A stretch of DNA of 64,000 nucleotides from Phytopythium helicoides (Eukaryota > Oomycota > Peronosporomycetes > Pythiales > Pythiaceae). Both the position numbers and the translations under genes were made by a program. A model generated the notes under the pieces. It did not search any database. It was not told where the DNA came from and saw only the letters and a list, made by a program, of their open reading frames with translations. Location of the stretch: the NCBI GenBank assembly GCA_024867545.1, contig JANFNE010000061.1, positions 1-64,000 on the forward strand. Reading direction: 5' to 3'. Positions 11,662-22,247 of this stretch are shown here, piece by piece; position 1 is the stretch's first letter; each line of letters begins with the position of its first letter.

Positions 11662-12290
11662 CGCTGGATTGAGTTGAAACTTAGTCGATACGTATGAAGC
11701 TTGTTGTCCGGATCTGAACGAATAATAGTCATTCCGTGTTTGGTGTCAAGATAGGTGGTAAATATCTGATACTCTGGCAATGGACAGATTTCTCTCGCCA
11801 ACTGTACATACTCTCGAACCACAAGCCTAGTTAGGCTGGACCGTCAATAAAAAATTGCGTTAGTGTTGTTTCCAGTCTTCTAAACAAATAGACCAGAGGA
11901 CCCTTTGCTTCACCAATTGAGTAAGATGGTCGCAATTTCTTAGGCTTAGAATATTGAAAATCTCCCCGATTCACTTTAGATCATCGCGGTAAGCGGAAAA
12001 CGTATCCGAAACTAAAAGTTGCAGCGCGGCACTCCCCTGTCACATCGAAAGGAGCTTCCTATAAACGCCGGAAAATTTGCAATCTTTTTTTTTTTTCCCT
12101 GAGAAGTCTCTGTCTTTTGCTCAGTCTTGCTCTCAGTTTTTGCACTAGAAAGAGTCTCACTACTTATCTGGTTGTCGCCTTCAATCATAAGCACAATGGT
12201 ATGGAAATTGAGATAGAATTTGTTTCTGTGTATTCGTACAGCTTCCATGCGATAACAAATGTCTGAACTTGTCTTTCCAAATTAAGAGGT
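11662..12290. other. spacer between A1 fragment and C-class gene
   Basis: I see no gene, RNA or repeat here apart from a poly(T) run near 12085-12096. Confidence 0.4.
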
Positions 12291-13735
12291 TTACACCTGC
12301 CTCCTTTGTTTTGCCAAAAGAGTCGCAGTCATCTCAACAAACAAGTGCCCTTGCTGCATCATCCGATTCAGCGCCAACCGCATCTCTCTTGGTGATATCG
12401 CGAGATCGGTGTGATGAAGTTTCATGAAGCTACTCCGAGCAATCATGACCCCGTCTTGGTATTTGCTGGTCTTCATCGACCGCATGCCAATAGGTACTGC
12501 TCGCCTTCTCTTTTGAAGGCTGATGATGAACGCAACATCGAGACGGAGTTGCTGATCCGCTTGGTATGGATACAATGCGTCACTCTCGACGGTGTGTAGA
12601 AGAATGGTCGCAACGGCTTCTGATTCACTCGTCAAGTCACGAGCAGGATACTCACCATAACACACTCCGTTTGTCTCAAGTAGGAGTCCACCTGGAGCCG
12701 AACAAAGGCGTCTCTGATGGTTGATGTTGCGCTTCTGTAGCTCTGGAAATGCGTCGAGTGTCTCGCAAAATGTACAGTCACCAGTAGCATCCGTGATATG
12801 TTCGTCTAGTTTCAACAGCGTCTCTTGTGCGGCTTCATACGCAGCATCTACACTGTTCACGTCCTCTAGTTGGTCGACCGCAAACTCATACATGCATGCG
12901 TGGCCTTCTGGTGTCATGTACGAGGTTTCTTCGCAGATCGGAAGCATGTCCAGCTCGATGAAGCTCGTTCTCTCCTTCATAATACGGGCTGCCTCTCCCA
13001 GCAACTCATTTTGCAGACTCGAGAGCAGCATGATTCTAGAACTAATTCCCTTCGGAAGATAAATCGAGCGATCCAACGGTAGCATCCGCGGCTGTCCGAG
13101 CTTGCCAATTGATGTCAGTGACTTTCATAGAAAAAAGTAACAACTGTAATCACTCACCGAGAACTGAGAGATTGCTGAGTGCATCCGTGCAATCACAAGC
13201 TCTTGAGTGAACGAGAACTCGCGCATACTGGAATTGACCAGCTTCGACTTCTCAGCTGGCGTTTTGTGGCCCGCTAACTTTGCCCTCAAGTAGTCTAGTT
13301 GAGCCTCAAGCCCTGGAAGTTGTGAACGTAGCTTCATGATTTCAACCTGCAGCATAACTCATTAGATGAACGTAGATGCCACGTATTCAAGTGATCGAAG
13401 ATCAAATGGCTTACTCGTCGTGCTTTTGCGGTTCGCATTCTCTCTGGATATTGTGCTGGTGCTGCCGATCCAGTCGGTCTCAAATGTGCAGCAGTTTTCG
13501 TCTTTTTGCTGACGCTTTGATCTGACGAACTCTTGGACCTCCACTTGCCTGTATCTCGGCAATTTGATAGAGCTTTGGTCTTCAAGGCATCGGGAAAGAT
13601 ATCGCTCCGCAGCAATATCGGTTCCGACACGATATCGAGGCTGATATCTGGAAAGGAGACGGGCTTGATCATGTCTTGTTCACCACTTGGATTATTCGCG
13701 ACTGATGGAAACTCAAGCAAACAGCCACAGCACAT
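12291..13735 (-). CDS. M96-like coiled-coil/START-like protein, class C
   Basis: Exons 13735-13415, 13346-13158 and 13091-12291 give 436 residues; introns 68 and 66 nt, phase 0. The first 107 residues start MCCGCLLEFPSVANN and end RMRTAKARR. The longer open frame begins with GTG, so I chose the first ATG. The coil exon starts VEIMKLRSQLPGLEAQLDYL and is 63 codons, the only family member here that departs from 66. Exon 3 opens PRMLPLDRSIYLPKGISSR and keeps the landmarks KERTSFIELDMLP, YGEYPARD, LHTVESDALYPY and ARSSFMKLHHTDLAIS. Its closest relative in the window is the gene at 15511-17007. It is intact and presumably older than the A1/A2/B copies. Confidence 0.77.
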
Positions 13736-15510
13736 CGAAAGGTATTGGGTCGGAAAGCCGGCACCACAAATCACGCTCGTCTATCATCGATCGACACCCG
13801 TAGTGCCTTTCCCTGTTGGGTAGCAACGGATGAATCACGATGTAATTCAGTGTGTGCGCGCTTTTCCCCTCCCGACTCGTCACTATGTACAGACTCGTCA
13901 GGTGATGGTCAATTGTAGCGCACTAACGTTGATTTGTCTCGTTACCGTTGCCATACAAAGGTCTGGATGCAGTGGTTCACTCAATTGTTGACGCATTCGA
14001 AGTAAGGATTTGCTACGATCGCGTATAGATATTCGCTCGGTCTGGAAACATTCGTAAAACACTTGTCTGAGAATTGTATCAGCTGACGACACCCTCTGAG
14101 GTTTTGCTCGTCGTTTGCGCGGAACACCAAAATTGCAGACTTATTGTTCACATTCAGGTCACCGGTGTGCCTTCAAGCACAATGCAAATGAGCACAAATC
14201 AAGATGAGAGAATCCAAGTCGCACTTTGTGTTTTTGTAATGTATGATTGTGCTGCAGTTGCCCCACAATCTTCTTGATGCCTAGTGTATCATGATCCTGA
14301 AAACCTGCCTTTTGGACAGCAATTTTGCTCAACAAATTCACAGGAATAACGCTTTTCCGGCGCGTGAACAACAGCTGACAACAATTAGTACCTTGTGGTT
14401 CATTTATGAAACAAGGACTAACTTTGCTCTCATCATGCTTAGCCGAACTGATGAAGAAGCTGCAGTACTTTCCTCGGCCACAAGCAAAGTATCTGTGTGT
14501 TGAAGATTGGGCGTTGCGCGACAAAAAAACCGCATCAGCGCACAGTGGTGCCTCTGCGACCAGCGCAAATCTCGAAGGCGCCGTAGAGCTATGCGGTTCT
14601 CTGGAACTCGCGTCATACCTCTTTTCAGCAAGACGGTGTCGGCCGATGAAAATCGTCAGAGGGACGATCGACCGACGTCATGCCGCATAAGCTTGACCCA
14701 TCTGCAGATTACAATTAGTGTTGTGGGTCGCAAGTCAACAAAGATACAATGCCACGATTGTGACGATTGCAATGGTAGCACTGTACATCCAATCTTAGCA
14801 GGTCGTTCAATGGCGCCAGAATATCAACTGGACCTCAACCACTTGGTGGTGCTTTGGTCATTGCTTTTTACTTGGTAAACTCCCGACGAATCGATGGAGG
14901 AAACTAGAAAAATACTAGCATCCCTTTGACTCTCCAACACGAACATGCAATACTTGCTGCTTTTTGAACGAAATAGCCTCGATGCAGTGTGGTACTGTTG
15001 TGTTTATTCTCCGATTCTGTTTCATTCGCCACACTCGTCGATGAGGACGAGCTGTATCGACATGGGTGATTACACTTGCATCGAAACAATGGCTTCAAGT
15101 TTTGTACGACTGCCCATTTCAACACCCAGATGACATGGGTGGACTCGGTGCTGACGCATTCGTGGCAAAGATTTGCAAAGATGCCGTAGAGATCTCTCAA
15201 ACTTGTACTTCAAGTACACTGTCGAAACCGCGTCGTCTGTGTATCGAGAGATGTGGTGAAGACACGAATCGTGAGTGAATCAGCTGTTCGCTGAAATTCT
15301 AGACTCGGCACCACACACGAGGTGATAAGTATTGTCACTGACATATATTTGCTGTGTTTTCACATTCCTTACGCACGGGTCTCATTACACATAGCTCGAG
15401 CCGAATCTTTCGCTCACTCGCCGAAGAGTCTTCATGCCGTGTAGATGGTGCTTGTCATGACCTGGCACTTCCAACTTGCATACTCAAATACATGACTATC
15501 ATTACAAACT
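13736..15510. other. gene-poor spacer
   Basis: About 1.8 kb with no reading frame I can support. Two stretches resemble each other loosely (about 13990-14025 and 15145-15180: a TTGACGCATTCG-type segment followed by GGATTTGC or AGATTTGC), which hints at old duplication. Confidence 0.35.
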
Positions 15511-17007
15511 TCATGCTTGCCGTGCCAGCAGATTTGCCACAGACTCCACTAACACACTTCCCTGCTGCATCAGCCGGTCTCGCGTGAGCCGCATCTCCGC
15601 CGGTGACACCGCCAACTCAGTGCGATGTAGCTTGACGAAGCTGCTCCGCACAATCACCACCTCCTCTTTGCTATCGCTCCCGCTTGAAGATGCCGTGCGG
15701 GCATCGGGCAATCGCCTCCTTGTCTGGATGCTTAGGATAGACGTAACATCCATTCGCAGCTGCTGGTCGGTCAGATACGGGTGCAGCTCGTCCTTCTCGA
15801 CCGTGTGAAGAACGATGGTAGCGTGCTCGGGGGTCTCATTGGAGCCGTCTTCGCCGACACCACCCTCGTGCGGGCGGTACTCTCCGTAGAAAACCGCGTT
15901 CGATTCAACCAGCAGCCCGCCAGGAGCCGAGCACACGAGTCGATGGTGCGTGATCCCACGCTTCTGCAGATCCGGGACAACATCCAGCGCCTCGCAGACC
16001 GTGCAATCGCCAATAACCTCCGAGAAGATCTCGTCCTGCTTGGAGAGCATGACTCGCGTCGCGTCGTACACCGCCTTGACGCTCGTCGTGCCTTCTAGTC
16101 GCACGACCGCGAGGTCGCTTGCACAAGCATGGCCCTCCGGCATCATGAACGAGGATTGCTCATGGATAGGTAGCGTGTCAAGATCCAAATACGCCGTGCG
16201 CTCCTTCATGTACGCCCGGGCGTCTCGCAGCACGCGGCTCCGAAGTCCCGACAGCACCTTGGCACGTCCGCCAATATCCTTTGGGAGATAGATCGCTCGG
16301 TCGAGCGGCAGCATCTGCGATTGCTGGGACTGCAAGCAGCAACACGAAATTCTGTCAGCACCGCATCGCAACGTGGCGTGCATGCAAGTTGAGCTTGACG
16401 CACCGCGTAGCGAGACATGGCCGACTGCATGCGCGCGACTGAGAAGTGCTGGTGGTGCGCGAACTCGCGCAGCTTGGAGTTGACGAGCCGCTGCTTGTCT
16501 GTCGACGACTGCCTGCCGCTCTGGCGCACGGCCTGCTGCTTGAGGTAGTCGACGTACGCCTCGAGCTGCGGGAGCTCGGCCGTGAGTCGCTCGATCTCGT
16601 TCTGCACGTCGAGCACAAGCGCGTCAGTCCTCGCTTGTCCCACCTCGTTCATCATGGCGCGTGCCACCGACCTTGCGCGCCGTGTAGGTCCTCATCCTCA
16701 GCGGCTGTGGCGACGCAGCTGCAGCCGCGAGCTTGGCGTCCTTGGCGACCTTGGTCTTCTTGCTGGGCTTGCGGTCCTTGGCGTCGCTGGGGCGCTTGCG
16801 CGTCCAGTCGTCGCCCGCGAGCGCCCACTGGTCGGCCAGCACGAGTCCGCCGAGCGGCGAGTCGGGCTCGAGCATGCACGCGTCGAGGTCCGACGGCCGC
16901 AGCAGCCCCACGGCGTCGAGCACGCTGTCGACGTCGCTGTTGGAGCCGTCCGTGTCCTCGAGCAGCGCCATGGCGTCGAGCCCGAGCGCCTCCATCTCGA
17001 GCGCCAT
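15511..17007 (-). CDS. M96-like coiled-coil/START-like protein, class C
   Basis: Exons 17007-16672, 16601-16404 and 16329-15511 give 450 residues; introns 70 and 74 nt, phase 0. The first donor is GTCGGT, weaker than the GTACGT/GTGCGT sites elsewhere, so exon 1's end is slightly less certain. Residues 1-112 begin MALEMEALGLDAMALLEDTD, are acidic, then Lys-rich, and end RMRTYTARK. The coil (113-178) begins NEIERLTAELPQLEAYVDYL. Exon 3 contains MLPLDRAIYLPKD, KERTAYLDLDTLP, FYGEYRPHEGG, LHTVEKDELHPY and VRSSFVKLHRTELAVS. A TCGGTTTGAAATCGC element ends just before the ATG, like the A1 core promoters. Exon 1 is far more GC-rich than the A/B copies. It is divergent from the gene at 18514 across 1.5 kb. 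Confidence 0.8.
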
Positions 17008-18069
17008 TGCGATTTCAAACCGACGACTCGAGCGAGCTCTTGACGCCCAGCCGGAGGATCGAGGAATGAGACGGAGAGTCGACTCGCGCCTGGCCAAAAA
17101 GCTGCAGGAGCCAACGCCATCGTCATCGAACGCGCAATTGTCGCGGATTATTCGGCGCTTTGATTGCTGTGGGGCGTCGTGGAGCTGCTCGCGGCCGCCC
17201 ATCCCCCTCGGTGGTGGGTGTACCGTGGCGTATTTTAAAGCCGCTCCCCATGTGCGCGCATTTTTCCGTCGGGTGCGGTGGGGGGAGATGGATGGGGGGT
17301 TTAAGTATACGTTTGGATACTTTTGGTTGAGGTTTTGTATGGGGGAGGATTTATGTGAGGAGGCTGTTTAAGTTGACGACGAACGCAGCGTGGTGTCGCG
17401 TGAGGGCGCCGCTGTTGACGGGTTTTTTGTATTGCGTATCGCAGACCCGTGACGAGGCCGGTCTCTGCACGATGATTGGATGAAACGCATGGTTTTTCAC
17501 TTGAATCTCCGCCGGACGTCGCGAAGCGGGCGTTATGCAGCGACGCCGTGTCGGCCACGGTACCGTCCCACTCCCGTCAGGAGACCGACGCGGCCTGCGT
17601 GGCGCTGCTTCCAAGAAGCTGCTTCAACTCACCAGGCAGCTCGGCTCGCTTGAAGATCGCTAATCTCTCAAGAGCCGAGTCTGGCATCAACACGAGCCTT
17701 CCTGCTGGCTTCTTTACGTTTTACACGCTCCGTTTTCAGATTTCAGAACAGAGCGGTGCGTGTGCGCCCCCTGCATCCACTGTTCCTGGCGTCCACGTTC
17801 CTCCCTCCGTTCGAAAGGAGAGGAGCCTCTGATTTCAAATAGTCATTTGTTCGCGGTCGACAACGCGTGCCTTCAAGCTGAAACCGAATCACCCCGACAC
17901 GCGGACTATGAACGAAGTGTTCTGCACGTCAACTGACTAGATGAGCTGAGGAAGTGACTGTCCGGAGCGGTGCAGAGCCATATCATACCGAAAAACATGG
18001 ATCGCAGTCGGCGTGGGACGTCTTCAAGTGTCTACCTGAGAAGTTGGAGAGAGTCTCGCGGTGCAAGCT

Positions 18070-18081
18070 GTTCACGTGAAC
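18070..18081. promoter_or_regulatory. GTTCACGTGAAC palindrome
   Basis: A perfect 12-base inverted repeat around CACGTG, about 430 bases before the start at 18514. CACGTG is the G-box/E-box core bound by bZIP and bHLH dimers. Function here is inferred. Confidence 0.4.
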
Positions 18082-18216
18082 GGATCGGTGCCACGTGTGT
18101 GCCACCGGACTGCGACATCGCTCTTTACGTGAACGAACAGTTCGTCATGATCCAGTTGCAGCCCAGGATTACTGCACGATTGGGTAGAACATGAACCCAT
18201 CGCAGCCCTCGGGCAC

Positions 18217-18287
18217 CGCAACCGGTTGACGTATGAGCTGATCTTCAAATGACGAGCCGACGCAACCGGTTCACGGATGATCTGATC
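18217..18287 (+). repeat. imperfect direct repeat containing CGCAACCGGTT
   Basis: Two copies of about 28 bases (18217-18243 and 18260-18287), each reading CGCAACCGGTT, then SACG, then ATGAKCTGATC. They are spaced 43 bases apart, 230-300 bases before the start codon at 18514. The spacing suggests paired sites, but chance duplication is possible. Confidence 0.5.
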
Positions 18288-18459
18288 ACGGACGCAAGAG
18301 GCGGCAATCACGGACGAAAACATGGGTCCGGCGTCTCGTTTCGTGTTGCCCCTTGCCCACGAGAGGGTGTCGCCCATGTTCTCTGCACTCTGTGATGGTA
18401 GGTTGGACAGTGTGAACTACAGGACCAAAAAATTTCGCCGATCCATCCGGCGGCACAGA

Positions 18460-18478
18460 TCAATTTGCCAACTTTTAC
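18460..18478 (+). promoter_or_regulatory. oomycete Inr/FPR-like core promoter
   Basis: TCAATTTGCCAACTTTTAC combines an initiator-like TCAATTT with a CAACTTTT flanking element. It lies 36 bases before the ATG at 18514 and fits the compact core promoter known from Phytophthora. Confidence 0.5.
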
Positions 18479-18513
18479 ACCAACCAACCAAACCCTCCAC
18501 TTCTCCAACGACC

Positions 18514-20112
18514 ATGAGCGGCCTCGACCCCAACGCCCTCGACTTCTCGGAGCTCTTGCCTCTGCTTCATCTCAGTGAAGCCGAAGGGATCCCTCCTCTC
18601 GACGAGCTGCCCAACGACCAACTCGTGGAACTGCTGCAGGCTCTGGACACGGGGCTCGAGCAGCACCGAGCGTCCCAGCAAGCTGCTGCAGTCCGAGTCA
18701 AAGATAACGAAGATGTCGAAGAGTCGGGCGACCAAGATGCTGATGCTGTTTCGGGGACTACTGTCGACACCAAGACCCAGGCGGCTGCCCAATCCTCAAC
18801 TCGAGTTCGGACCTACACGGCTCGAAAGGTAGGGGGACACGACCTCAGCACTAACATACTTCACAGCCAACTTATCAATGCTTCTTTCAAATTACTACAG
18901 ATGGAGATCGCCCGCCTCATGAAGGAGCTGCCGCACCTCGAAGGGTACGTCGAGTTCCTCAAGCACCAAGCGGCCAAGGCACACAACCACAACGACTCGC
19001 TTCAGAAGACGCGGCTCATCAACTCGACGCTGCGCGAAAGCGTCCACCGGCAGCAGCTCACGCTCGCTCGTCTGCAGTCGGCTCTGTCGCTGTTTCGGGT
19101 ACGTGGCTCTGGATTTTCCATGCTCGCACTCGATCATCTTCAACGTCCGCCCTTGGGCCGGGATAGACGTGATCATGAGCGTCGTCCTTCGGAACGCGTA
19201 AACTCACGGATTTTTTGCTTTGTACACGTGTGCTGTGCTGTTTACGCGTTCCTGCCGGATGTGTAGACACGCCAGGAGCGGATGGTGCCGATGGATGCGT
19301 TCATTCAGCTGCCCCGCGACAACGCCAAGCGAGTGGCGACCGTCGCAGCCCTCGCTCCGAAGATCCTTCGTGACGCGAAGCGGTTCATGCGCGAGCGGAC
19401 TGCCTTTGTCGACCACGACATCCAGTGCTCGGAACTTGCGTCGTTCCCATGCCCGTCGTCAGAGTCGGACGCATGGTGCGTCGAGAAGTTCTGCGTCTTC
19501 CCTATCCGAGGATCAGCGACCGTCAAGCAAGTGTTGGACGCGTTGCTTTTCTACACGGCACACATGGACGCCATGATAACCGAGGGAACTGGGGACGCCA
19601 CAATGCAAGAGGAGTCCAGCGAGCTCCTCATTGATGGGGAGGTCACTGTCAGCCAGAATCGAATGGTGCGAGCCGTTTCCGATGGTCTCAAGGCCGAGTC
19701 AAACATAATCGTGTCTTCACACTTCCTGGATGACGATGACGAGTCGGACAGCCGTGAAGTTGGTGTGATCGCCATCAATTCCGTCGGAAAGGACGAGCTC
19801 TTCCCGAACTCACCGGAGAGCCGACTTCGGTGCGACGTCGCGTCAGCGCTGGTGGTAAAGACCTACGCCAGCGACAGCATCAAGCACGCGGGGACGAGTA
19901 AAAAGAAGCGAAGCAGCGAGGCTCGCCGCCACAATGCGGTAGTGATCACGCGGCACAGCTTCTTCACCCTTCATCCTGGTGATGAGCCCGTGACTACCCG
20001 CCAGCTGCGCGAGACGTGCAACCGAATGGCGGCCGACGGCAACCTGCTCTTTGACACGGTCCAAGCTTCAGTCGACGACTTGGTCGCTAGCGAAAAGAAG
20101 CCAACGCCATGA
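18514..20112 (+). CDS. M96-like coiled-coil/START-like protein, class C
   Basis: Exons 18514-18828, 18901-19098 and 19267-20112 give 452 residues. The N-terminus has hydrophobic-acidic patches (LDFSELLPLLHLSEAEG), then RVRTYTARK. The coil exon starts MEIARLMKELPHLEGYVEFL (66 codons). Exon 3 starts TRQERMVPMDAFIQLPRD and keeps MRERTAFVDHDI, FPIRGSATVKQVLDALLF, INSVGKDELFPN and ITRHSFFTLHPGDEPV. Intron 1 (72 nt) has no stop and is a multiple of three, so its retention would add 24 residues. Intron 2 (168 nt) is the longest in the family here, and its acceptor TAG is also the stop of the unspliced frame. The protein is divergent from other classes and probably a single-copy member. Confidence 0.8.
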
Positions 20113-20322
20113 TTGGTCAGCGAGCACTGAAAATGAGAGAGTGATCCAAGGGGAAGATCACGCTCGTGATGCGATCCGTCTCAACTTGCTTTTCTTTGCG
20201 GTCTTGAGTTCGCCAAGACGATTCGATGCATAACGCTCCTTGAATAAAGTTGTTTTGCATTCAATCGCTCGCCACTCATCACTGCACTCGAAGGTTCCAA
20301 GCAACCACTCGACTACTGAGTA

Positions 20323-21810
20323 TCACAAAGCACATACGGCACTGAACCCCTTGTCCTCAGTTGCAACACGACGCTTTTTCATTGGACGCGGGCGGTAGCA
20401 AGAGTTCCGAACCGCTCTCAGAAGCACGTCTCCACGTCGAGCCAATTCCTCCAGCGTATCCTCCATATCCATCTGAGACACGCGCAAGGAACTGCTGTGA
20501 AGCTTGTGCAAGCAGCAACGAGTCACCACCACACCACCGCCACCACAACTCTGCGAACCCGAGACCGAGCCTGAACACTTCTTACCAGGCGCCAATGACC
20601 GCTTCAACGACCGCACTGTAAACACCGACGTCAAGTCTTGACGAAGATTCCTTTCAGGCGTGTATGTGAACGAGTCGTCTTTGTCGACGGAACGGACCAC
20701 AATCACACCCAGCGCGCGACCATCGCCAAACTCGTCATCGCGCTCCTCGAAAGACTCGAATGTGACCTCGTTCGACTGCACCTGGTATCCGATCGGCGTC
20801 GATCGAAGCAAGTGGTGCTGTACGATGCTGTCGTCGCTGTCCTTGTTATCGACTCGGACCACCTCCTCACAGACCGTGACGTCCCCCGTCTTCTCCGACA
20901 TCAACACCTCAAGGCGACCCAAAAAGTACTTGAGCTTGTCGTATACTTGACGGACATCCGACACGCCATCCAGTGGCATCGTCACGAACTTTTGCATGCA
21001 GTAGTGTCCAGACGGAGAGACGTAGCTGTGGGTTTCGGTGGATGGAATGGCGAGGTCGATGTGTTGGCTCCGTGCTTGTGTGTGAAGCTTAGCATTTCGG
21101 ATGAGAGAAGACTTGAAGTTGCGGAGTGTCTCGATCCTAGCTTCGCGGTCCGCTTCCAAGTGGAGGAACGAGTCGAGCAACACCAACGAGTCCTGCTTTG
21201 TCGAGTACTGTGTAACCGCAGAGTGCGCCTTGAGCATCTCCGCTTCCTGCTTGCGCGCTGTATCTCGAAGGCCGTCGTTAATGAGCTGCTGCTTCGCGAT
21301 CGAGTTGACCTGGTTCGTGGCGGTCGCCGCCTGCTGCTGGAGGTGGTCAATGTACGCCTTGAGCAGCGGGATCTCCGCCAGCAGGTCCTGAATCTCTGTC
21401 TTCCTCGCCGTGTACGTGCGCGTCTTGCCACACGAGTCCAGCGCCGACGCCGCACGCTTCGCTCCAACCACGCGAGGGGCCGAGCAGCCCTCGAGCACCA
21501 CCAACCCCGTCTTCTCAACCGACTGGGGGCTCTCCTGCTGCTTCTTCAGCCTTGGCGCGTCCCACGTGAGCAGCTCACAGCCCGGCGAGCTCGGCTCCTC
21601 CTCCACCACGAGCGGGTCCGACGCGTCGATAAACTGCAGCAGCGCGGCCATGTCGCGGTCGTCCACGCTGCACGCGAGCTCCACGGGGTCCACGAGCAGC
21701 GGGACGGTCGATCCACGCGCGCTCAAGCGCTTGTAGCGCGCTGCAGGTCGCTCGAAGGGCGTCGAGCCGCCCGCCAGGTGGCGGAAGCGGCTGCGGTCGA
21801 TCACGTGCAT
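20323..21810 (-). CDS. intronless M96-like coiled-coil/START-like protein, class C
   Basis: A single uninterrupted frame of 495 residues from the first ATG at 21810; the open frame extends upstream only to non-ATG codons. A later ATG at 21651 (MAALLQFIDASDP) is an alternative start that would match the size of relatives. The family's two introns are precisely absent: TYTARK runs straight into TEIQDLLAEIPLLKAYIDHL, and TQYS into TKQDSLVLLDSF. The C-terminal domain includes MSEKTGDVTVCEEVV, VRSVDKDDSFTYTPERN and a Gly-rich loop. It ends in a basic tail (RPMKKRRVA) that could act as a nuclear signal. Exon-3-equivalent DNA is about 98-99% identical to the neighbour at 22248-23782, which still has both introns. 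cDNA-mediated intron loss followed by gene conversion is the simplest reading. Confidence 0.82.
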   Translation of the reverse strand: MHVIDRSRFRHLAGGSTPFERPAARYKRLSARGSTVPLLVDPVELACSVDDRDMAALLQFIDASDPLVVEEEPSSPGCELLTWDAPRLKKQQESPQSVEKTGLVVLEGCSAPRVVGAKRAASALDSCGKTRTYTARKTEIQDLLAEIPLLKAYIDHLQQQAATATNQVNSIAKQQLINDGLRDTARKQEAEMLKAHSAVTQYSTKQDSLVLLDSFLHLEADREARIETLRNFKSSLIRNAKLHTQARSQHIDLAIPSTETHSYVSPSGHYCMQKFVTMPLDGVSDVRQVYDKLKYFLGRLEVLMSEKTGDVTVCEEVVRVDNKDSDDSIVQHHLLRSTPIGYQVQSNEVTFESFEERDDEFGDGRALGVIVVRSVDKDDSFTYTPERNLRQDLTSVFTVRSLKRSLAPGKKCSGSVSGSQSCGGGGVVVTRCCLHKLHSSSLRVSQMDMEDTLEELARRGDVLLRAVRNSCYRPRPMKKRRVATEDKGFSAVCAL

Positions 21811-22247
21811 CTTCTCGCCTTTTCTCGGCCTGTGGGCGTCGCTGGAGGGCGGGAGAGGGCTCGTTGGCACGCGGAGACGCAGCAGATGAGCGGGGTGGAG
21901 ACGGTGAGGCGCTGGCGGCGCTCGGAGCGGCGGGGGAGGCACACGAAGGCGGGCGAGGCGGCCGACTTGGCCGATGGGCTTGGCTTGGCTTGGCTTGGCT
22001 TGGCTGGGACAATCGGGGAATGGGGCGCAAAGACACGAGTTATTACCTGACAACGAGGGTCGCGATTTGATTGGCGGAAATGGAGGGAGAGGAACACGAT
22101 TGGCTGAAATGCAGAGTTGAAGCGCCCTTCAACATCGAGTGGTGATGGCTTGCTACTCTAGACGGCAGCAGAGCTCTGGGAGCAGGGGATTGGCGACAAG
22201 AAGTCGAAGGGGCTTTATTTCATCGCGACAGCGATTTCACACGAAGC
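21811..22247. other. spacer with (TTGGC)n repeat
   Basis: Lies between the start of the intronless gene and the stop of its upstream neighbour, both on the minus strand. It contains about six TTGGC pentamers at 21977-22005 and GC-rich low-complexity sequence. No gene is supported; long plus-strand frames here are antisense artefacts. Confidence 0.5.
21977..22005. repeat. (TTGGC)n short tandem repeat
   Basis: A pentanucleotide tandem repeat in the 5' flank of the intronless gene, about 170 bases upstream of its ATG. Confidence 0.8.

Larger units (their letters stand above)
17008..18513. promoter_or_regulatory. divergent promoter region of two class C genes
   Basis: A 1.5 kb stretch between start codons on opposite strands, with no supported coding sequence. 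It contains a perfect 12-base palindrome with a CACGTG core (18070-18081), further ACGTG cores near 18092 and 18125, and a pair of 27-28 base direct repeats (18217-18287). These lie nearer the rightward gene. Confidence 0.5.

Noticed and set aside
18322..18513. N-terminal extension of the class C gene at 18514
   Set aside because: The open frame runs upstream, but the core promoter at 18460-18478 lies inside it and the added residues are not conserved.
20638..22050. 470-residue plus-strand frame opposite the intronless gene
   Set aside because: It is antisense to a conserved coding sequence, has no family similarity, and is explained by the codon bias of the real gene. The similar antisense frames opposite the B genes (24214-25152, 50909-51820, 58552-59463) were rejected for the same reason.
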